NCBI GenBank assembly: GCA_023381355.1 | Contig: JAMCUL010000011.1 | Location: 1 to 37,380 of the forward strand | Direction: 5' to 3' | Length of the DNA stretch: 37,380 nucleotides | From: Thermoplasmatota archaeon | GTDB taxonomy: Archaea > Thermoplasmatota > Thermoplasmata > Thermoplasmatales > Thermoplasmataceae | Shown here: in pieces, positions 8,451 through 18,286 of the stretch | How positions within the stretch are numbered: the first letter of the stretch is position 1 | Layout of the letters: each line of letters begins with the position of its first letter | Notes under the pieces: generated by a model | The model's database searches: none | Told to the model about the DNA's origin: nothing | What the model saw: only the letters and a program-made list of their open reading frames with translations | Position numbers and translations under genes: made by a program

Positions 8451-9521
8451 TTAATATCTCCTTCTTTCCTCAAAGTCAACGAACAGGGAATCTTCCATCA
8501 TTATTGTTTCCATACCTGTAATGCCTGTTATTCTTTCCATCATCATGGCAGGGGCAGGGTACTGGATCCTGAATGGAAAGAATAATTTTACGTCATAAAC
8601 ATCTGGAATAAGTTGAAATTTTTCCAGCAGTTCCCTGGAAAAGCTGAGATTCTGGAGCGAAATGCCGATTATTATGAGTCCTTCGAACTCGTTTATCTCA
8701 AACACGGTACTTTTTCCGAGTTTTCTTGAAATTTCGGCCATCACATCATTTTTTCTATCCTCATCAACATTTATGAAGATTTCAGAGAGATTGGCAAAAG
8801 AATTCCTGTAACTCGAGACAGAGGCAATAAACCTGATATGTCCCTGTGAGGCTGCTCTCTTGAGTATCTTTTTCACCTTGCCAGATGTCAGCCCCATCTT
8901 TCTTGCAATATCATTCACGGGCATCATTGCATTTTCATAGAGAATCTGTACCAGGCTGACAGTTTTCCTGTCCAGTGTAATGTTTTTGAGCGTGCAAGAA
9001 TAATACTTCAGGAATATCAGGTCGGGTATCCTGTCATTTATCATGTTCAGGTATTCATTGAATGACCCTCCAACCTTATAAACTATTTCTATGAAAGCCA
9101 TCTTCATATCAAGATTAAATACGTGTATCCCGTAAACAAACGGGAAACCTCTGAGTATATTCTCATCATCCCTGGTCAGTCCCCTCTCAATTTCACATAA
9201 GATTCCTACCCTCTCGAGGCCGAGAAAAGTTGTATTAAGGAGGATATCGATTCCGTTCATGAATCCTTCTTCTCTCATCTTCTGCAGCCTGTTATTAATT
9301 ATTTTTGGATTGACGCCTATATCTTTTGAAATCTGCCAGTATGTTGGTCTTTCCGAAAGATCCTTTCCGGTCCAGTTAAGAGACCTGATAATTTCTATAT
9401 CTATCGATTCATCCTGGGACTCCACATATGAAAACAACTCCATTGATATATATGTTATGCTCTCCAGAGATGTGAGGTATAATAATGAAACGCCTTCTGT
9501 CGAATTATACCATTGTTTCAT
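8451..9521 (-). CDS. Lrp/AsnC-like transcription regulator with two helix-turn-helix domains
   Basis: The 356-aa protein has a winged helix at about 50-90 (TYWQISKDIGVNPKIINNRLQKM) and a second HTH at about 200-230 (MPVNDIARKMGLTSGKVKKILK). Each is followed by an alpha/beta part that looks like an RAM or sensor domain. Such tandem proteins occur in Thermoplasmata; their targets are not known to me. It is divergent from the methylase gene. The start is uncertain: TTG 9524, ATG 9521 or ATG 9443 are all in frame, and the first 27 residues look unconserved, so ATG 9443 may be the real start. Confidence 0.72.
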   Translation of the reverse strand: MKQWYNSTEGVSLLYLTSLESITYISMELFSYVESQDESIDIEIIRSLNWTGKDLSERPTYWQISKDIGVNPKIINNRLQKMREEGFMNGIDILLNTTFLGLERVGILCEIERGLTRDDENILRGFPFVYGIHVFNLDMKMAFIEIVYKVGGSFNEYLNMINDRIPDLIFLKYYSCTLKNITLDRKTVSLVQILYENAMMPVNDIARKMGLTSGKVKKILKRAASQGHIRFIASVSSYRNSFANLSEIFINVDEDRKNDVMAEISRKLGKSTVFEINEFEGLIIIGISLQNLSFSRELLEKFQLIPDVYDVKLFFPFRIQYPAPAMMMERITGITGMETIMMEDSLFVDFEERRRY

Positions 9522-9658
9522 CAACCGGAGTTATCAAGTGTAATGAATGAAAGCACATTGAAACGCCAGATTTTAGGAAAAACTGCACTCCTCCTGTGGT
9601 AAATCATCAAACAGGGAAAGATTTAATGAAACCGGTTTCCATCTGTACCGGGAGATCA

Positions 9659-10774
9659 ATGGATAAGAAGAATACAGATGAATCAGGGGATCAGAAGGAA
9701 ACCATGGATCTGAAGGATAGGGTCATCCCGGGGGATTCTATAAGCATCTTGAAGAGCATGCCATCCACTTCCGTAGATCTTATATTTGCAGATCCACCAT
9801 ATAATCTCCAGCTTGAGAAGGAACTCTACAGGCCAAATGAAACCAGGGTTAATGGCGTGAACGAATCATGGGACAGGTTCAGCTCGTTCAATGAATACGA
9901 TGAATTTTCTATTAACTGGCTAAGGGAATGCAGGAGGATACTTAAGAAGAATGCATCAATATGGGTAATAGGGTCGTATCACAACATATTCAGGCTGGGG
10001 AAGGTCATGCAGGACCTTGGGTTCTGGATACTCAATGACATAGTCTGGATAAAGCATAACCCGATGCCAAATTTCATGGGGACAAGATTTAACAATGCAC
10101 ACGAGACCCTGATATGGGCATCCCGGGATAGGGATTCAAGACCTGCATTCAACTATCAAACAATGAAGACCTACAACGATGATCTCCAGATGAGGAGTGA
10201 CTGGTACATTCCCATATGCCAGGGTAGGGAAAGAATAAGGGTGGATGGGGAAAAGGGGCATCCAACACAGAAACCAGAAGCCCTTCTGTACCGGGTCCTG
10301 ACGGCATCAACGAAACCCGGGGACACTGTCCTGGATCCATTTGCAGGAACAGGAACCACATTGGCTGTTGCAGCAAGGCTGGGGAGACACTATATAGGGA
10401 TTGAACGAAACGAAGCATATCTTAAAATAATAACCGAAAGACTGAAGAGAGTCAATCCCATTCCTGATAATCTTATAGAGAACCCAATGGATATGAAGAG
10501 GAAGAAAATCCCATTCGGTTCACTGATTGAAAACGGGATGGTGACACCAGGCGAATGGCTCTATTCAGAGGACAGGAAATACATGGCACAGGTTCTTGCA
10601 AATGGGACACTGAGATTTGGGGATCAGAACGGATCGATACACAGGATCAGCGCAGCCATACTCAACAGGAAGGCCTGGAACGGGTGGAATTTCTGGTATG
10701 TTGAGAGAGATGGAAAGGCTGTAAGTATCGACTACATGAGAAATTTATTGTCAAGGCAGCTTGAGCATGACTGA
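9659..10774 (+). CDS. CcrM/HinfI-type DNA adenine methyltransferase with C-terminal RAMA domain
   Basis: This is a beta-class DNA methylase: the catalytic DPPY motif (residues 45-48) comes before the AdoMet-binding DPFAGTGTT motif (226-234). The motif spacing, the GHPTQKPEALLYRV block and the C-terminal RAMA domain (about 287-370) match the CcrM/HinfI group, which methylates GANTC. The target here is inferred only. No restriction gene is nearby, so it is an orphan methylase. I chose ATG 9659 because GGGAG lies just upstream; in-frame ATG 9626 and codon 9596 are possible but lack better signals. Confidence 0.88.
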   Translation: MDKKNTDESGDQKETMDLKDRVIPGDSISILKSMPSTSVDLIFADPPYNLQLEKELYRPNETRVNGVNESWDRFSSFNEYDEFSINWLRECRRILKKNASIWVIGSYHNIFRLGKVMQDLGFWILNDIVWIKHNPMPNFMGTRFNNAHETLIWASRDRDSRPAFNYQTMKTYNDDLQMRSDWYIPICQGRERIRVDGEKGHPTQKPEALLYRVLTASTKPGDTVLDPFAGTGTTLAVAARLGRHYIGIERNEAYLKIITERLKRVNPIPDNLIENPMDMKRKKIPFGSLIENGMVTPGEWLYSEDRKYMAQVLANGTLRFGDQNGSIHRISAAILNRKAWNGWNFWYVERDGKAVSIDYMRNLLSRQLEHD

Positions 10775-10819
10775 ATTTCACCGGTAAATTTCTGTGTGGT
10801 CACATTGGTGAAATTTTTC
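10775..10819 (+). terminator. Hairpin followed by T-run after the methylase gene
   Basis: ATTTCACC (10775-10782) pairs with GGTGAAAT (10807-10814), followed by TTTTC. It begins immediately after the methylase stop codon. The loop is 24 bases, so this is only a plausible terminator. The rest of the gap to 11016 holds no gene I can support. Confidence 0.4.
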
Positions 10820-11016
10820 GTGATTCATGAAGATATGAAGAAATCTCTCATCACAGTCCGGTGCGTCCTGCCATTCTTTCAGTAATTATGTAACGTAAAG
10901 CTTGGATACTAGGGCTGCAGTATAAAATTTGCGAATCAAATCGAACCAACGGAAATTGTATTTTGCATCGAGAAAAATGCCTGATTGCATTGCCGCAAAT
11001 TCACAGGCATATGCTG

Positions 11017-11038
11017 AAAATTTTATATGTAAAATTTT
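11017..11038 (-). terminator. AT-rich perfect palindrome after the MFS gene
   Basis: AAAATTTTA and TAAAATTTT form a perfect 9-base inverted repeat with a TATG loop, 6 bases beyond the MFS stop codon. It may end or stabilise that transcript. It could equally act as a protein-binding site. Confidence 0.4.
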
Positions 11039-11044
11039 TAGGGA

Positions 11045-12805
11045 TTATGGATTTTCGCCCTTGATCACGTTTTCGCCTTTTTTTGGGGCGTCCAGGATCG
11101 TTGGAGTAGAATCTGGTTCTATTCCAGTCTCCTCAGGCCCAAGTTCCTCGTAGATAACCTTCTTTCCTCTGGACAGCGAAAGGATAGCGCCTGCAACGAA
11201 TATCAAGGCTCCAGCATAGAATGTGATTCTCAGTGATGCCATGAAAGATCCTGCGATAGAGGTTGGGAACCATACCTTTCCCTCCAAAGTCTTCAGGACT
11301 GCAGGAGGTATCAGGGTTGCAAGTGACGAAAGCCCTCCAGTTTCAAGTATGGTCTTCACAGGGTTATATCCCAGGAAGGCTGAGAACAGTGCGGATGTTG
11401 GAGGGATATTTGTGAATACAGGAATGAGTATGGGTGCTCCTGCACTTGAAAGGGATGTTGTGAACGCTCCCGGAAGAAGTCTGGTAAGATAGACGATCAC
11501 TATTGTGAAGAATATGCCCATGCTCATTGTCTGTCCCGTATTCTGCAGTGTCGATCTCATGCCTGATGCGACTCCCCTCAGCTGTGGAGGCACTGAATTC
11601 ATCACGGCGGTTATGTTGGGCGCAGCAAATAGACCCATTCCTGATCCCATCATGAATAGCATCAGTGCAAAGGGTATGTATGAGAAGTCATAGGAAAGTG
11701 TTGAAAGAAGTATAAATGCAACTGCACTTACGAGGAGTCCAAATGTGGATATCCCCCTCGCGCCCATCTTATCTGACATTGCGCCGGAAATAGGACCGAA
11801 TACCACGAATCCTAGCATCATTGGAATCGTGTATATCCCAGCCCAGAATGGGACACTGCTGTAACTGTATCCGTGAAGCGGAAGCCAGATTCCCTGGAGC
11901 AGTATGATTATCATGAACATCAGTCCGCCCATGCCCATGGACTGGAGAAGGCTTGCAAAGCTTCCAGAGGTGAATGCCCTGTTCCTGAAAAGAGACAGGT
12001 TGAACATGGGCTGTTCAACTGCCCTTTCAATGAATATGAAAGCCACAAGGAGGGCAATTCCAACAATCATTGAAAGTTCAACGTACGGGTCGCCCCAGCC
12101 CATTGCAGAGCCGCTATATGGCATGAGCCCGTATGTAATTGCAACGAGAATCAGGGTCAGTCCACCTGCAAATGCTATGTTTCCAGGGATATCCAGCTTC
12201 TGGTTTGTATGCCTCTTTGAATGATCCTTGAGTTTTGCATATGACCATATCGTTCCAAATATTCCAACAGGGACGCTAACAAGGAAGACATCCCTCCAGT
12301 ATATTGCAGCAAGAATCCCGCCCAGTATAAGTCCCACGAGAGAACCCGCAAGTGCAGCAACCTGGTTGATGCCCATGGCCTTTCCCCTCTCGTTTGCAGG
12401 GAAACTGTCCGTGATTATGGCAGCGGAATTCGCCATAAGGAACGACCCGCCAATTGCCTGTACTACCCTGAAAATTATAAGTTCCTGTGCTCCAAGATCG
12501 CCCTTGTTCGGAGTGATATAAAGCAGGATGGAACCAATGGTAAAGATCAGGAATCCTAGATTGAAGAGCCTGACCCTCCCAAATATATCAGAAAGTCTTC
12601 CTATTGTGACGAGAAGAACAGCAGTTACCATCATATAACCCATCAGTATCCACAACAGGTACTGGAATGATGATCCCAGGAAAGGATTCAGGTCGATTCC
12701 CTTGAACACTGCAGGAAGTGAGATGAGTATGATTGTCGAGTTAATTGAGCCCATCAGAACACCTAATGTAGTATTAGACAAGGCGACCCATTTGTACTGA
12801 ACCAT
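11045..12805 (-). CDS. MFS multidrug exporter, DHA2 (EmrB/QacA) family
   Basis: A proton-driven exporter in the plasma membrane. The 586-aa length and about 14 hydrophobic segments match the DHA2 family. Conserved pieces are visible: the loop 2-3 motif [13 protein letters not shown], motif C near [15 protein letters not shown], the [11 protein letters not shown] block, and ERGKAMG. The C-terminal tail (about 540-586) is charged and cytosolic. The substrate is not predictable. The gene is single, with a TATA box 23 bases upstream of its ATG and a promoter region shared with the secreted protein at 12902. Confidence 0.88.
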   Translation of the reverse strand: MVQYKWVALSNTTLGVLMGSINSTIILISLPAVFKGIDLNPFLGSSFQYLLWILMGYMMVTAVLLVTIGRLSDIFGRVRLFNLGFLIFTIGSILLYITPNKGDLGAQELIIFRVVQAIGGSFLMANSAAIITDSFPANERGKAMGINQVAALAGSLVGLILGGILAAIYWRDVFLVSVPVGIFGTIWSYAKLKDHSKRHTNQKLDIPGNIAFAGGLTLILVAITYGLMPYSGSAMGWGDPYVELSMIVGIALLVAFIFIERAVEQPMFNLSLFRNRAFTSGSFASLLQSMGMGGLMFMIIILLQGIWLPLHGYSYSSVPFWAGIYTIPMMLGFVVFGPISGAMSDKMGARGISTFGLLVSAVAFILLSTLSYDFSYIPFALMLFMMGSGMGLFAAPNITAVMNSVPPQLRGVASGMRSTLQNTGQTMSMGIFFTIVIVYLTRLLPGAFTTSLSSAGAPILIPVFTNIPPTSALFSAFLGYNPVKTILETGGLSSLATLIPPAVLKTLEGKVWFPTSIAGSFMASLRITFYAGALIFVAGAILSLSRGKKVIYEELGPEETGIEPDSTPTILDAPKKGENVIKGENP

Positions 12806-12822
12806 GATGAGTGATTTATCAA

Positions 12823-12832
12823 TATTATAAAT
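12823..12832 (-). promoter_or_regulatory. TATA box, leaderless promoter of the MFS exporter
   Basis: Minus strand TTTATAATAT, centred 23 bases before the ATG at 12805. No SD precedes that ATG. Confidence 0.55.
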
Positions 12833-12871
12833 ACTTAATTGATAATTCTTTAATTCCTTAATTATTAATAG

Positions 12872-12880
12872 CTTTTAAAT
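12872..12880 (+). promoter_or_regulatory. TATA box, leaderless promoter of the secreted protein
   Basis: CTTTTAAAT, centred 26 bases before ATG 12902. It argues against the in-frame TTG at 12887, which is too close to this box. Confidence 0.55.
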
Positions 12881-12901
12881 AGGATTTTGAAATACAGGAT
12901 C

Positions 12902-13387
12902 ATGCTTGGAAGAACTTCCACTGCGATAGTCAGTGTTATTCTGGTAATAATATTCGTTTCAGTTGCCACAGCCACGGTTTTCACCAGCAATTCTACTGTT
13001 ACGACAACATCATCAGGTTATGCAAAAATAGTGCCTGATTCAAAAAATATCACATATGTTGCACAGCCCCGGGTCATATATTTCAATTTCACACTGTATT
13101 CTAACGATACAACCCTCTACGTGTTTGACTACAATAATGTTACGCATAATGGCCAGAGCGTGAATGTCACATGCTTCAACACCACTAAATACCCGGGAAA
13201 TTATATTCTGCTCAACAACTTCGTGAATGGAACAGAAATCCACCTGAAGCTGTATATGAACAGCACAAATTACAACTATATTCATATTGACCAGGAGACT
13301 CACACTGGAATATCCATTGTCAGAATAATTGTAATGTCTACTTCAGGAGCATTTGCGGCAACCGGGTTTGCAATAGTAAAAGAATAG
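12902..13387 (+). CDS. Small secreted or membrane-anchored protein
   Basis: No family recognised. The 161-aa protein starts with a hydrophobic segment (residues about 6-28, STAIVSVILVIIFVSVATATV). The remainder is Thr/Asn/Tyr-rich, with about ten Asn-x-Ser/Thr sites, suggesting a glycosylated exterior domain, and a second hydrophobic stretch near the C-terminus. The N-terminus resembles archaeal class III (pilin-like) signal peptides but lacks the usual basic residues when started at ATG 12902. It is divergent from the MFS exporter. Confidence 0.62.
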   Translation: MLGRTSTAIVSVILVIIFVSVATATVFTSNSTVTTTSSGYAKIVPDSKNITYVAQPRVIYFNFTLYSNDTTLYVFDYNNVTHNGQSVNVTCFNTTKYPGNYILLNNFVNGTEIHLKLYMNSTNYNYIHIDQETHTGISIVRIIVMSTSGAFAATGFAIVKE

Positions 13388-13544
13388 AATCCAGAAGAAC
13401 CCGGGGCGATGGAAATTCAAATATGATGTCCTATTTGATTTTATATTAAAACTTAATGGAGATATAGGTATTCACTATAAAATTGAGTATTTGGGAGAAA
13501 TAAAGTTTATGAACCATTAGAATCTATCATGAGAGTGATATATT

Positions 13545-15224
13545 ATGACCAGGTTTGTTCTTATTTCTGACAGTACCCTTAGCTACGAATACCGGAACTT
13601 TCCACTGCTTGACTTCCTGCCATGCGCTCCAGGAAAAGCAGTGCCTGAGAAAATATATAAATTCCTCAAGGGTCCGGCTCCACCTGCAAAGCCAAACGGA
13701 GAGACGGTATTTGCACCATATGCAATAAGAAAGCTTGAGGCATCCCTGCTCACAAAATACAGGAGGGAGGATATTGCGGTGGCTCATGAGGATTATCTGG
13801 GCAATTTCATCAAAGATGATACCGAGATCATCGCTGTATCGACCATGGATCCTCTTGGGATTGGACCAACAACAATGTCCTATTTTGCCCTGCTAGGGGG
13901 TAATCTGGATGCGTGGGTAAGGAGGGATTGGGACGCCCTCATGGAACGAATAAATGCTGCAAGGCAGGGGAAAAAGGCAAAATTGATTGTTGGAGGACCG
14001 GGAGTATGGGAATTCACCATACTTAGGGATGAGATCGACAGATATCATTTTGACTACATATTCTCAGGAGAGGCTGACGACATTGCCCCAATGCTGTTCG
14101 ATCAGATATCAAGGGGGGACATAGACAGGAGTGTATTCCAGGAGGGATACATATCATACGACGAGAACTTCAGGAGAATAACAAAGAAGGATCCGCTATT
14201 TCTTTCGAGGGGTTATTCAAAAGCTGCTTACCCAAGACTTGAGGAGATACCTCCAATTGTTGCACCATCAGTAAAAGGCATGGTTGAGGTGATGAGAGGA
14301 TGTGGTGTGGGCTGCGACTTCTGTGAAGTTACCCTGAGACCTCTGAGATACGAGCCGACTGAGCAGATAGTGAGGGAGATTGAGATAAACAGCAGGTCAG
14401 GCCAGACAAACGCATGGCTCCATTCTGACGAGATATTCGGATTCAAGCATGGAAACATGTTCGCTCCAAATGAGGAGGCACTCACAGAGCTTTTTACCGC
14501 AGTCATGAATGTTAAGGGAATACGAACATCAAATCCAACGCATGGAAGGGTATCAATCCCTGCGGGATATCCTGAAATGATTGCCAATCTGTCCAGGATT
14601 CTGAAGGCCGGTCCCTCAAACTGGATAGGGATTCAAACAGGAGTTGAAACCGGCAGCGATGAGCTGGCTAAGAAGCATATGCCAAACAAGACCCTTCCCC
14701 TGAAGATAGGTCCGGACGGATCATGGCAGGATATCGTATGGGAAGGCGTATACGTCGAGACAAGAAACTACTGGAGACCTGCATTCACCCTTCAGGTAGG
14801 ACAGCAGGAGGAGACGCCTGAAGACAACTGGCAGACCATAGAGATGATCAACCGGCTCAGCAATTCCTTTGTAGACGGAAGACCATTTGAATTTACCGCG
14901 ACTCCCCTTGTCAATGTCCCTCTTGGAAGGATCAAGTCAAGATCCCTGAACAAGAACATGCTCACCCCGGACATGATGGCAGTATATTATGCATCATACA
15001 GGCATCTGGCCAAGATGTCCGCAAGGGATGGCTTCAGGGATACCCGTGGAAATTTCCTTGCAAGAGTCGGAACAGGCAGCGTGATATCAGGCGGAGGTTA
15101 CCTGATGATGAAATTCATCGAGAAGAGGGCCAGGAAGATGGGCGTTGACATTGAGAAGGTGAAGCATTACGGCATAGCGAACAATTCTGAAATAACCTCC
15201 CTGGCGGCACTGGCCCGGGCATGA
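13545..15224 (+). CDS. B12-binding-domain radical SAM enzyme
   Basis: The 559-aa protein has an N-terminal Rossmann-like region (about 80-215, with LIVGGPGVWEF and FDYIFSGEAD) of the cobalamin-binding type, then a radical SAM domain with C253, C257 and C260 as CxxxCxxC (RGCGVGCDFC), and a C-terminal region of about 130 residues. Candidates include the archaeal GDGT ring-forming (Grs-type) or other membrane-lipid radical SAM enzymes, which share this layout; that is inference. ATG 13545 follows GAGAGTGAT. A TATA-like box lies at 13475-13483. The stop overlaps the orc1/cdc6 start as ATGA. Confidence 0.75.
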   Translation: MTRFVLISDSTLSYEYRNFPLLDFLPCAPGKAVPEKIYKFLKGPAPPAKPNGETVFAPYAIRKLEASLLTKYRREDIAVAHEDYLGNFIKDDTEIIAVSTMDPLGIGPTTMSYFALLGGNLDAWVRRDWDALMERINAARQGKKAKLIVGGPGVWEFTILRDEIDRYHFDYIFSGEADDIAPMLFDQISRGDIDRSVFQEGYISYDENFRRITKKDPLFLSRGYSKAAYPRLEEIPPIVAPSVKGMVEVMRGCGVGCDFCEVTLRPLRYEPTEQIVREIEINSRSGQTNAWLHSDEIFGFKHGNMFAPNEEALTELFTAVMNVKGIRTSNPTHGRVSIPAGYPEMIANLSRILKAGPSNWIGIQTGVETGSDELAKKHMPNKTLPLKIGPDGSWQDIVWEGVYVETRNYWRPAFTLQVGQQEETPEDNWQTIEMINRLSNSFVDGRPFEFTATPLVNVPLGRIKSRSLNKNMLTPDMMAVYYASYRHLAKMSARDGFRDTRGNFLARVGTGSVISGGGYLMMKFIEKRARKMGVDIEKVKHYGIANNSEITSLAALARA

Positions 15225-16330
15225 TCAGGAAGATAATAAGGGATCCCGGGCCCCTTGAAAATTTTTTTATTCCAAGGAACATAATACATCGTGAGAAGCA
15301 GATACGCGATATTTTCACATCCGTGATCCTTCCCTTGAGATCAGGAATAGGCTCAACTGCTTTCATATATGGGCAATCAGGAACAGGAAAGACTGCGACG
15401 GTAAAGCAGATCATGGAAAATGAGAAGGATCTCCACATATTCTATGAAAATGCAATATCAATAACCTCGTTCAGGAAGGTCATGTCTGATCTTTCAGGAT
15501 CAATGGGAGTAAGTATAGAGGGCAAGATTTCGTATGAATCTGTGTTCAGGTCAATGCAGAGGGTGAAGAACAGGCCGGTCCTTCTGATAATAGATGAATC
15601 TCTCAATCTCATCAGGAATGATTTTGAGGGTCTCTATTCCCTCATGAGGTCAGGTGAACTGTTCGGAGCATCAATGGGACTGATAATCATTTCTGTCGAT
15701 AACCCTGCCCTGCACCTGTCATCACAGGACATGAGGAAGCTTGGAATCTTCAACGAGATAAAATTTGACAGGTACACAAAGGACCAGATATTTGATATCG
15801 CTGGATCAAGGGCAGTCCTGTCACTGTATGATGGATCATGGACGAATGACATCCTCCTCCAGATTGCAGGCCTCTGCGAGAGATCCGGGAGTGCAAGGAT
15901 GGCCATAGAGATACTTCAGAAATCCGCATTCAGTGCACAGTATCGCGGTTCTGAAATGATTGAGCCAGAAGACGTGAGGGCTGCATCTGCAATGATCAAT
16001 CCGTTCGTCACCGAGAGCAAGCTGATGGAGCTGGATTTCAGGGAGATACTCCTCCTCCAGTCTGTATGCCAGAACCTTCACACCAGTGGGGAATGCACCA
16101 TGGAATCGCTCTCGAAGACGCTTTCCATGAATTCTGAGATACACGGGATAAGAACTCCAGATACCGCGTTCATATACCGGGGCATAAGACATCTCGAGAC
16201 ACTTGATATTGTGGAGAGTCGCCTCGAGAGTTTCGGCCCGGGGAAGGGAGTCAGGAAGAAGGTATATGTGAATGACGTTCCCGTTGAGGTGTTAATGGAA
16301 AAAATCCAGGAGATTTCTGGAAGGCTTTGA
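15221..16330 (+). CDS. cdc6: Orc1/Cdc6 family replication initiator
   Basis: An AAA+ ATPase that recognises replication origins and loads MCM. The 369-aa product has Walker A GQSGTGKT (51-58), Walker B LLIIDES (121-127), the sensor region around IIISVDNP, and a C-terminal winged-helix domain (about 280-369). It starts inside the end of the radical SAM gene (ATGA overlap). It ends 39 bases inside the opposite-strand polymerase gene. I see no clear origin-recognition repeats beside it, so this paralogue may not sit next to its origin. Confidence 0.9.
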   Translation: MIRKIIRDPGPLENFFIPRNIIHREKQIRDIFTSVILPLRSGIGSTAFIYGQSGTGKTATVKQIMENEKDLHIFYENAISITSFRKVMSDLSGSMGVSIEGKISYESVFRSMQRVKNRPVLLIIDESLNLIRNDFEGLYSLMRSGELFGASMGLIIISVDNPALHLSSQDMRKLGIFNEIKFDRYTKDQIFDIAGSRAVLSLYDGSWTNDILLQIAGLCERSGSARMAIEILQKSAFSAQYRGSEMIEPEDVRAASAMINPFVTESKLMELDFREILLLQSVCQNLHTSGECTMESLSKTLSMNSEIHGIRTPDTAFIYRGIRHLETLDIVESRLESFGPGKGVRKKVYVNDVPVEVLMEKIQEISGRL

Positions 16331-18286
16331 ATCAACTACAGATTCAAATGCAAAGTCAAAAGGTTCAAAGGTCCTCTTCATGATCTCTGCGTAATATTTC
16401 CTGTCCGGTCTTCCCCCGTTCTGTGAAAATACCCTGTTCTCATAGTCGTTTACAACAACATACACACTCTCTCCGGGGCTTATCTCCCTGCCTTCCTCCT
16501 CAAAATACCCCATCACTGACTTCTGCAGCCCGTTCACCGAGTACATTGATCTGTATCGTGAAGGCCTGACCCTTATCCTGAAAATCTCATCATCTGTTAC
16601 GTTCATGTTCATGTAGTCATTCCTCAGTGCCCTGTATTTGCTGTATAGTTCCGTCATGTCAAGATCCGGATCAAAACCGGACATGAGCGAAAGTGCATCC
16701 TCCTGTGCCAGAGAACTTATTTCAGGATAATCCCCCCTCCTCATTGCAATGCCCCTTACCTTGAACTCTCCGTTTTCCTTCATCCCGAAGTACCTGTTAA
16801 GCGCACCCAACCCAGATCTTGCAGGCAGGAATACCATCCACCTGTAATATCCATCCATCACTATGTTTATGGACGTCTCATCCCTTATCCTCCGCAGGAC
16901 ATTGCTGTAACTGCCATTTCCCTGTATGAACAGCGAATCAACTATTCCATGGATTACCGTGAATCCCTCTTCCTCGCATATCCTCATTGCCCTTTCAAGA
17001 GCCCACCTTCCTATTGAAGTGATGGCCTCATGCATCTCTATCTTCCCGAATCTGGCATTCTTGAATCCCGTGTATCCGAATGATGTGAGGAGCAGCCACT
17101 TGAGTACCCTGTCCCTCATTGCATACTCCTCATCCCATTTCTTCGCGTTCTTGTATATGAGCCTCCTCTTAAGAAGATTACCGATTGCCTGGGGAATGAA
17201 TCCATGTGCCAGAAGTGCATAATAAGGATTTTCTCCAGGAAGTTTATTCCCTGAATTCCTGTTTATTGTTTCAGGTGAAAGGTTGAAATGATGCATTATT
17301 GATGGATACATGGATGAGAAGTCTATCTCTGCAACATTCCTGTAAACACCAGGCCTGGGCTGCATGACGAATCCTCCATGATCGTTCCTGATGAAATCTT
17401 CAACGGACCTTACATCCTCATGATCATCCTTGTCAGTGATAGGCATTATGCCGGATTTCAGGGCTTCATAGATTTCCATGGATGAAACTGCAGTTCCCGG
17501 GGTGCACATGGATACGGTTTCAGGGGGCAGGCCGGAAATCCTGGATATTTCCATTATTCCATGGAGGCCCCCTTCCCTGTACATGAATGACGAGGCCGAT
17601 ATGCATATCTTTCCGGGAATGTGGAGCGTTGGCTCGTTATAATGTACCTGTCCGTAGGAACTGTATGAGTTCCCCCCCTTCACGCTATACCTCAGACTGC
17701 CCTGAAACGATGCCTTCCTGAGAAACTCTGAAGTTCCTGAAAAACTGCCATAGATGAAGAAAACAGACTGGGGGAGCAGATTCATGAAAATATCTACTGC
17801 GTCCTGTTCATCTTCGATCATGAGATTGTTTATGGAGGCTGAAACAAAATGGTGCCCTGAGTATGTAACATCTATCTCAAGAGCAGGTATATTGGGATCA
17901 TGGTCGTAAACGCTCCCTGTCTCAAACATGGTGAGGCCGGATGTGGACATGAATTTAAGCGGCCCATTTATGAGTCCATTGTATATCCTGAACTTCCTTC
18001 CTGATCCTATTGCCCTTATCTTTCTGATCAGATCCCTCTCCCACCTGAACGGTACATATATTCTCAGGCCATCCATGGAGCCATAAACACTCCTCCCCTG
18101 TTCCCTTTCCACGTCTATATCATTGACAAGATCCAGCTGGCTGCACAGGAAATCAAGATCAAACTCATCTCCTGTAACAAAAATGCTGTTCCGGAACTTC
18201 CTTCTCTCTATCCTCAATCCTTCCTTGCCATAAAACCATACATTAGCTGTTTTTCCAAGCGTGCAGTTGACTATTGTATCACTCAT
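16292..18286 (-). CDS. polB2: Divergent B-family DNA polymerase, PolB2-like
   Basis: The 664-aa protein is shorter than a replicative PolB (about 770+). Motif A is intact (DFSSMYPSI, 322-330). Motif B keeps Lys396 and the SFGYTGF end but has Thr for the usual Asn. Motif C reads HGIVDS (446-451) instead of YGDTDS, so the first Asp is lost. The exonuclease I motif DxE is replaced (LEIDV, about 136-140). These changes match the PolB2 group, thought to act in damage tolerance rather than bulk replication. ATG 18286 is preceded by GAGGGGGAT and overlaps the stop of the 74-aa gene by 8 bases; TTG 18292 is too close to that SD. Confidence 0.85.
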   Translation of the reverse strand: MSDTIVNCTLGKTANVWFYGKEGLRIERRKFRNSIFVTGDEFDLDFLCSQLDLVNDIDVEREQGRSVYGSMDGLRIYVPFRWERDLIRKIRAIGSGRKFRIYNGLINGPLKFMSTSGLTMFETGSVYDHDPNIPALEIDVTYSGHHFVSASINNLMIEDEQDAVDIFMNLLPQSVFFIYGSFSGTSEFLRKASFQGSLRYSVKGGNSYSSYGQVHYNEPTLHIPGKICISASSFMYREGGLHGIMEISRISGLPPETVSMCTPGTAVSSMEIYEALKSGIMPITDKDDHEDVRSVEDFIRNDHGGFVMQPRPGVYRNVAEIDFSSMYPSIMHHFNLSPETINRNSGNKLPGENPYYALLAHGFIPQAIGNLLKRRLIYKNAKKWDEEYAMRDRVLKWLLLTSFGYTGFKNARFGKIEMHEAITSIGRWALERAMRICEEEGFTVIHGIVDSLFIQGNGSYSNVLRRIRDETSINIVMDGYYRWMVFLPARSGLGALNRYFGMKENGEFKVRGIAMRRGDYPEISSLAQEDALSLMSGFDPDLDMTELYSKYRALRNDYMNMNVTDDEIFRIRVRPSRYRSMYSVNGLQKSVMGYFEEEGREISPGESVYVVVNDYENRVFSQNGGRPDRKYYAEIMKRTFEPFDFAFESVVDSKPSRNLLDFFH

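Noticed and set aside
10929-11153. Plus-strand frame with a TATA-like box (10917-10927) upstream
   Set aside because: Most of it is antisense to the C-terminus of the MFS gene and the rest has no family-like content. The box may be chance in AT-rich DNA.
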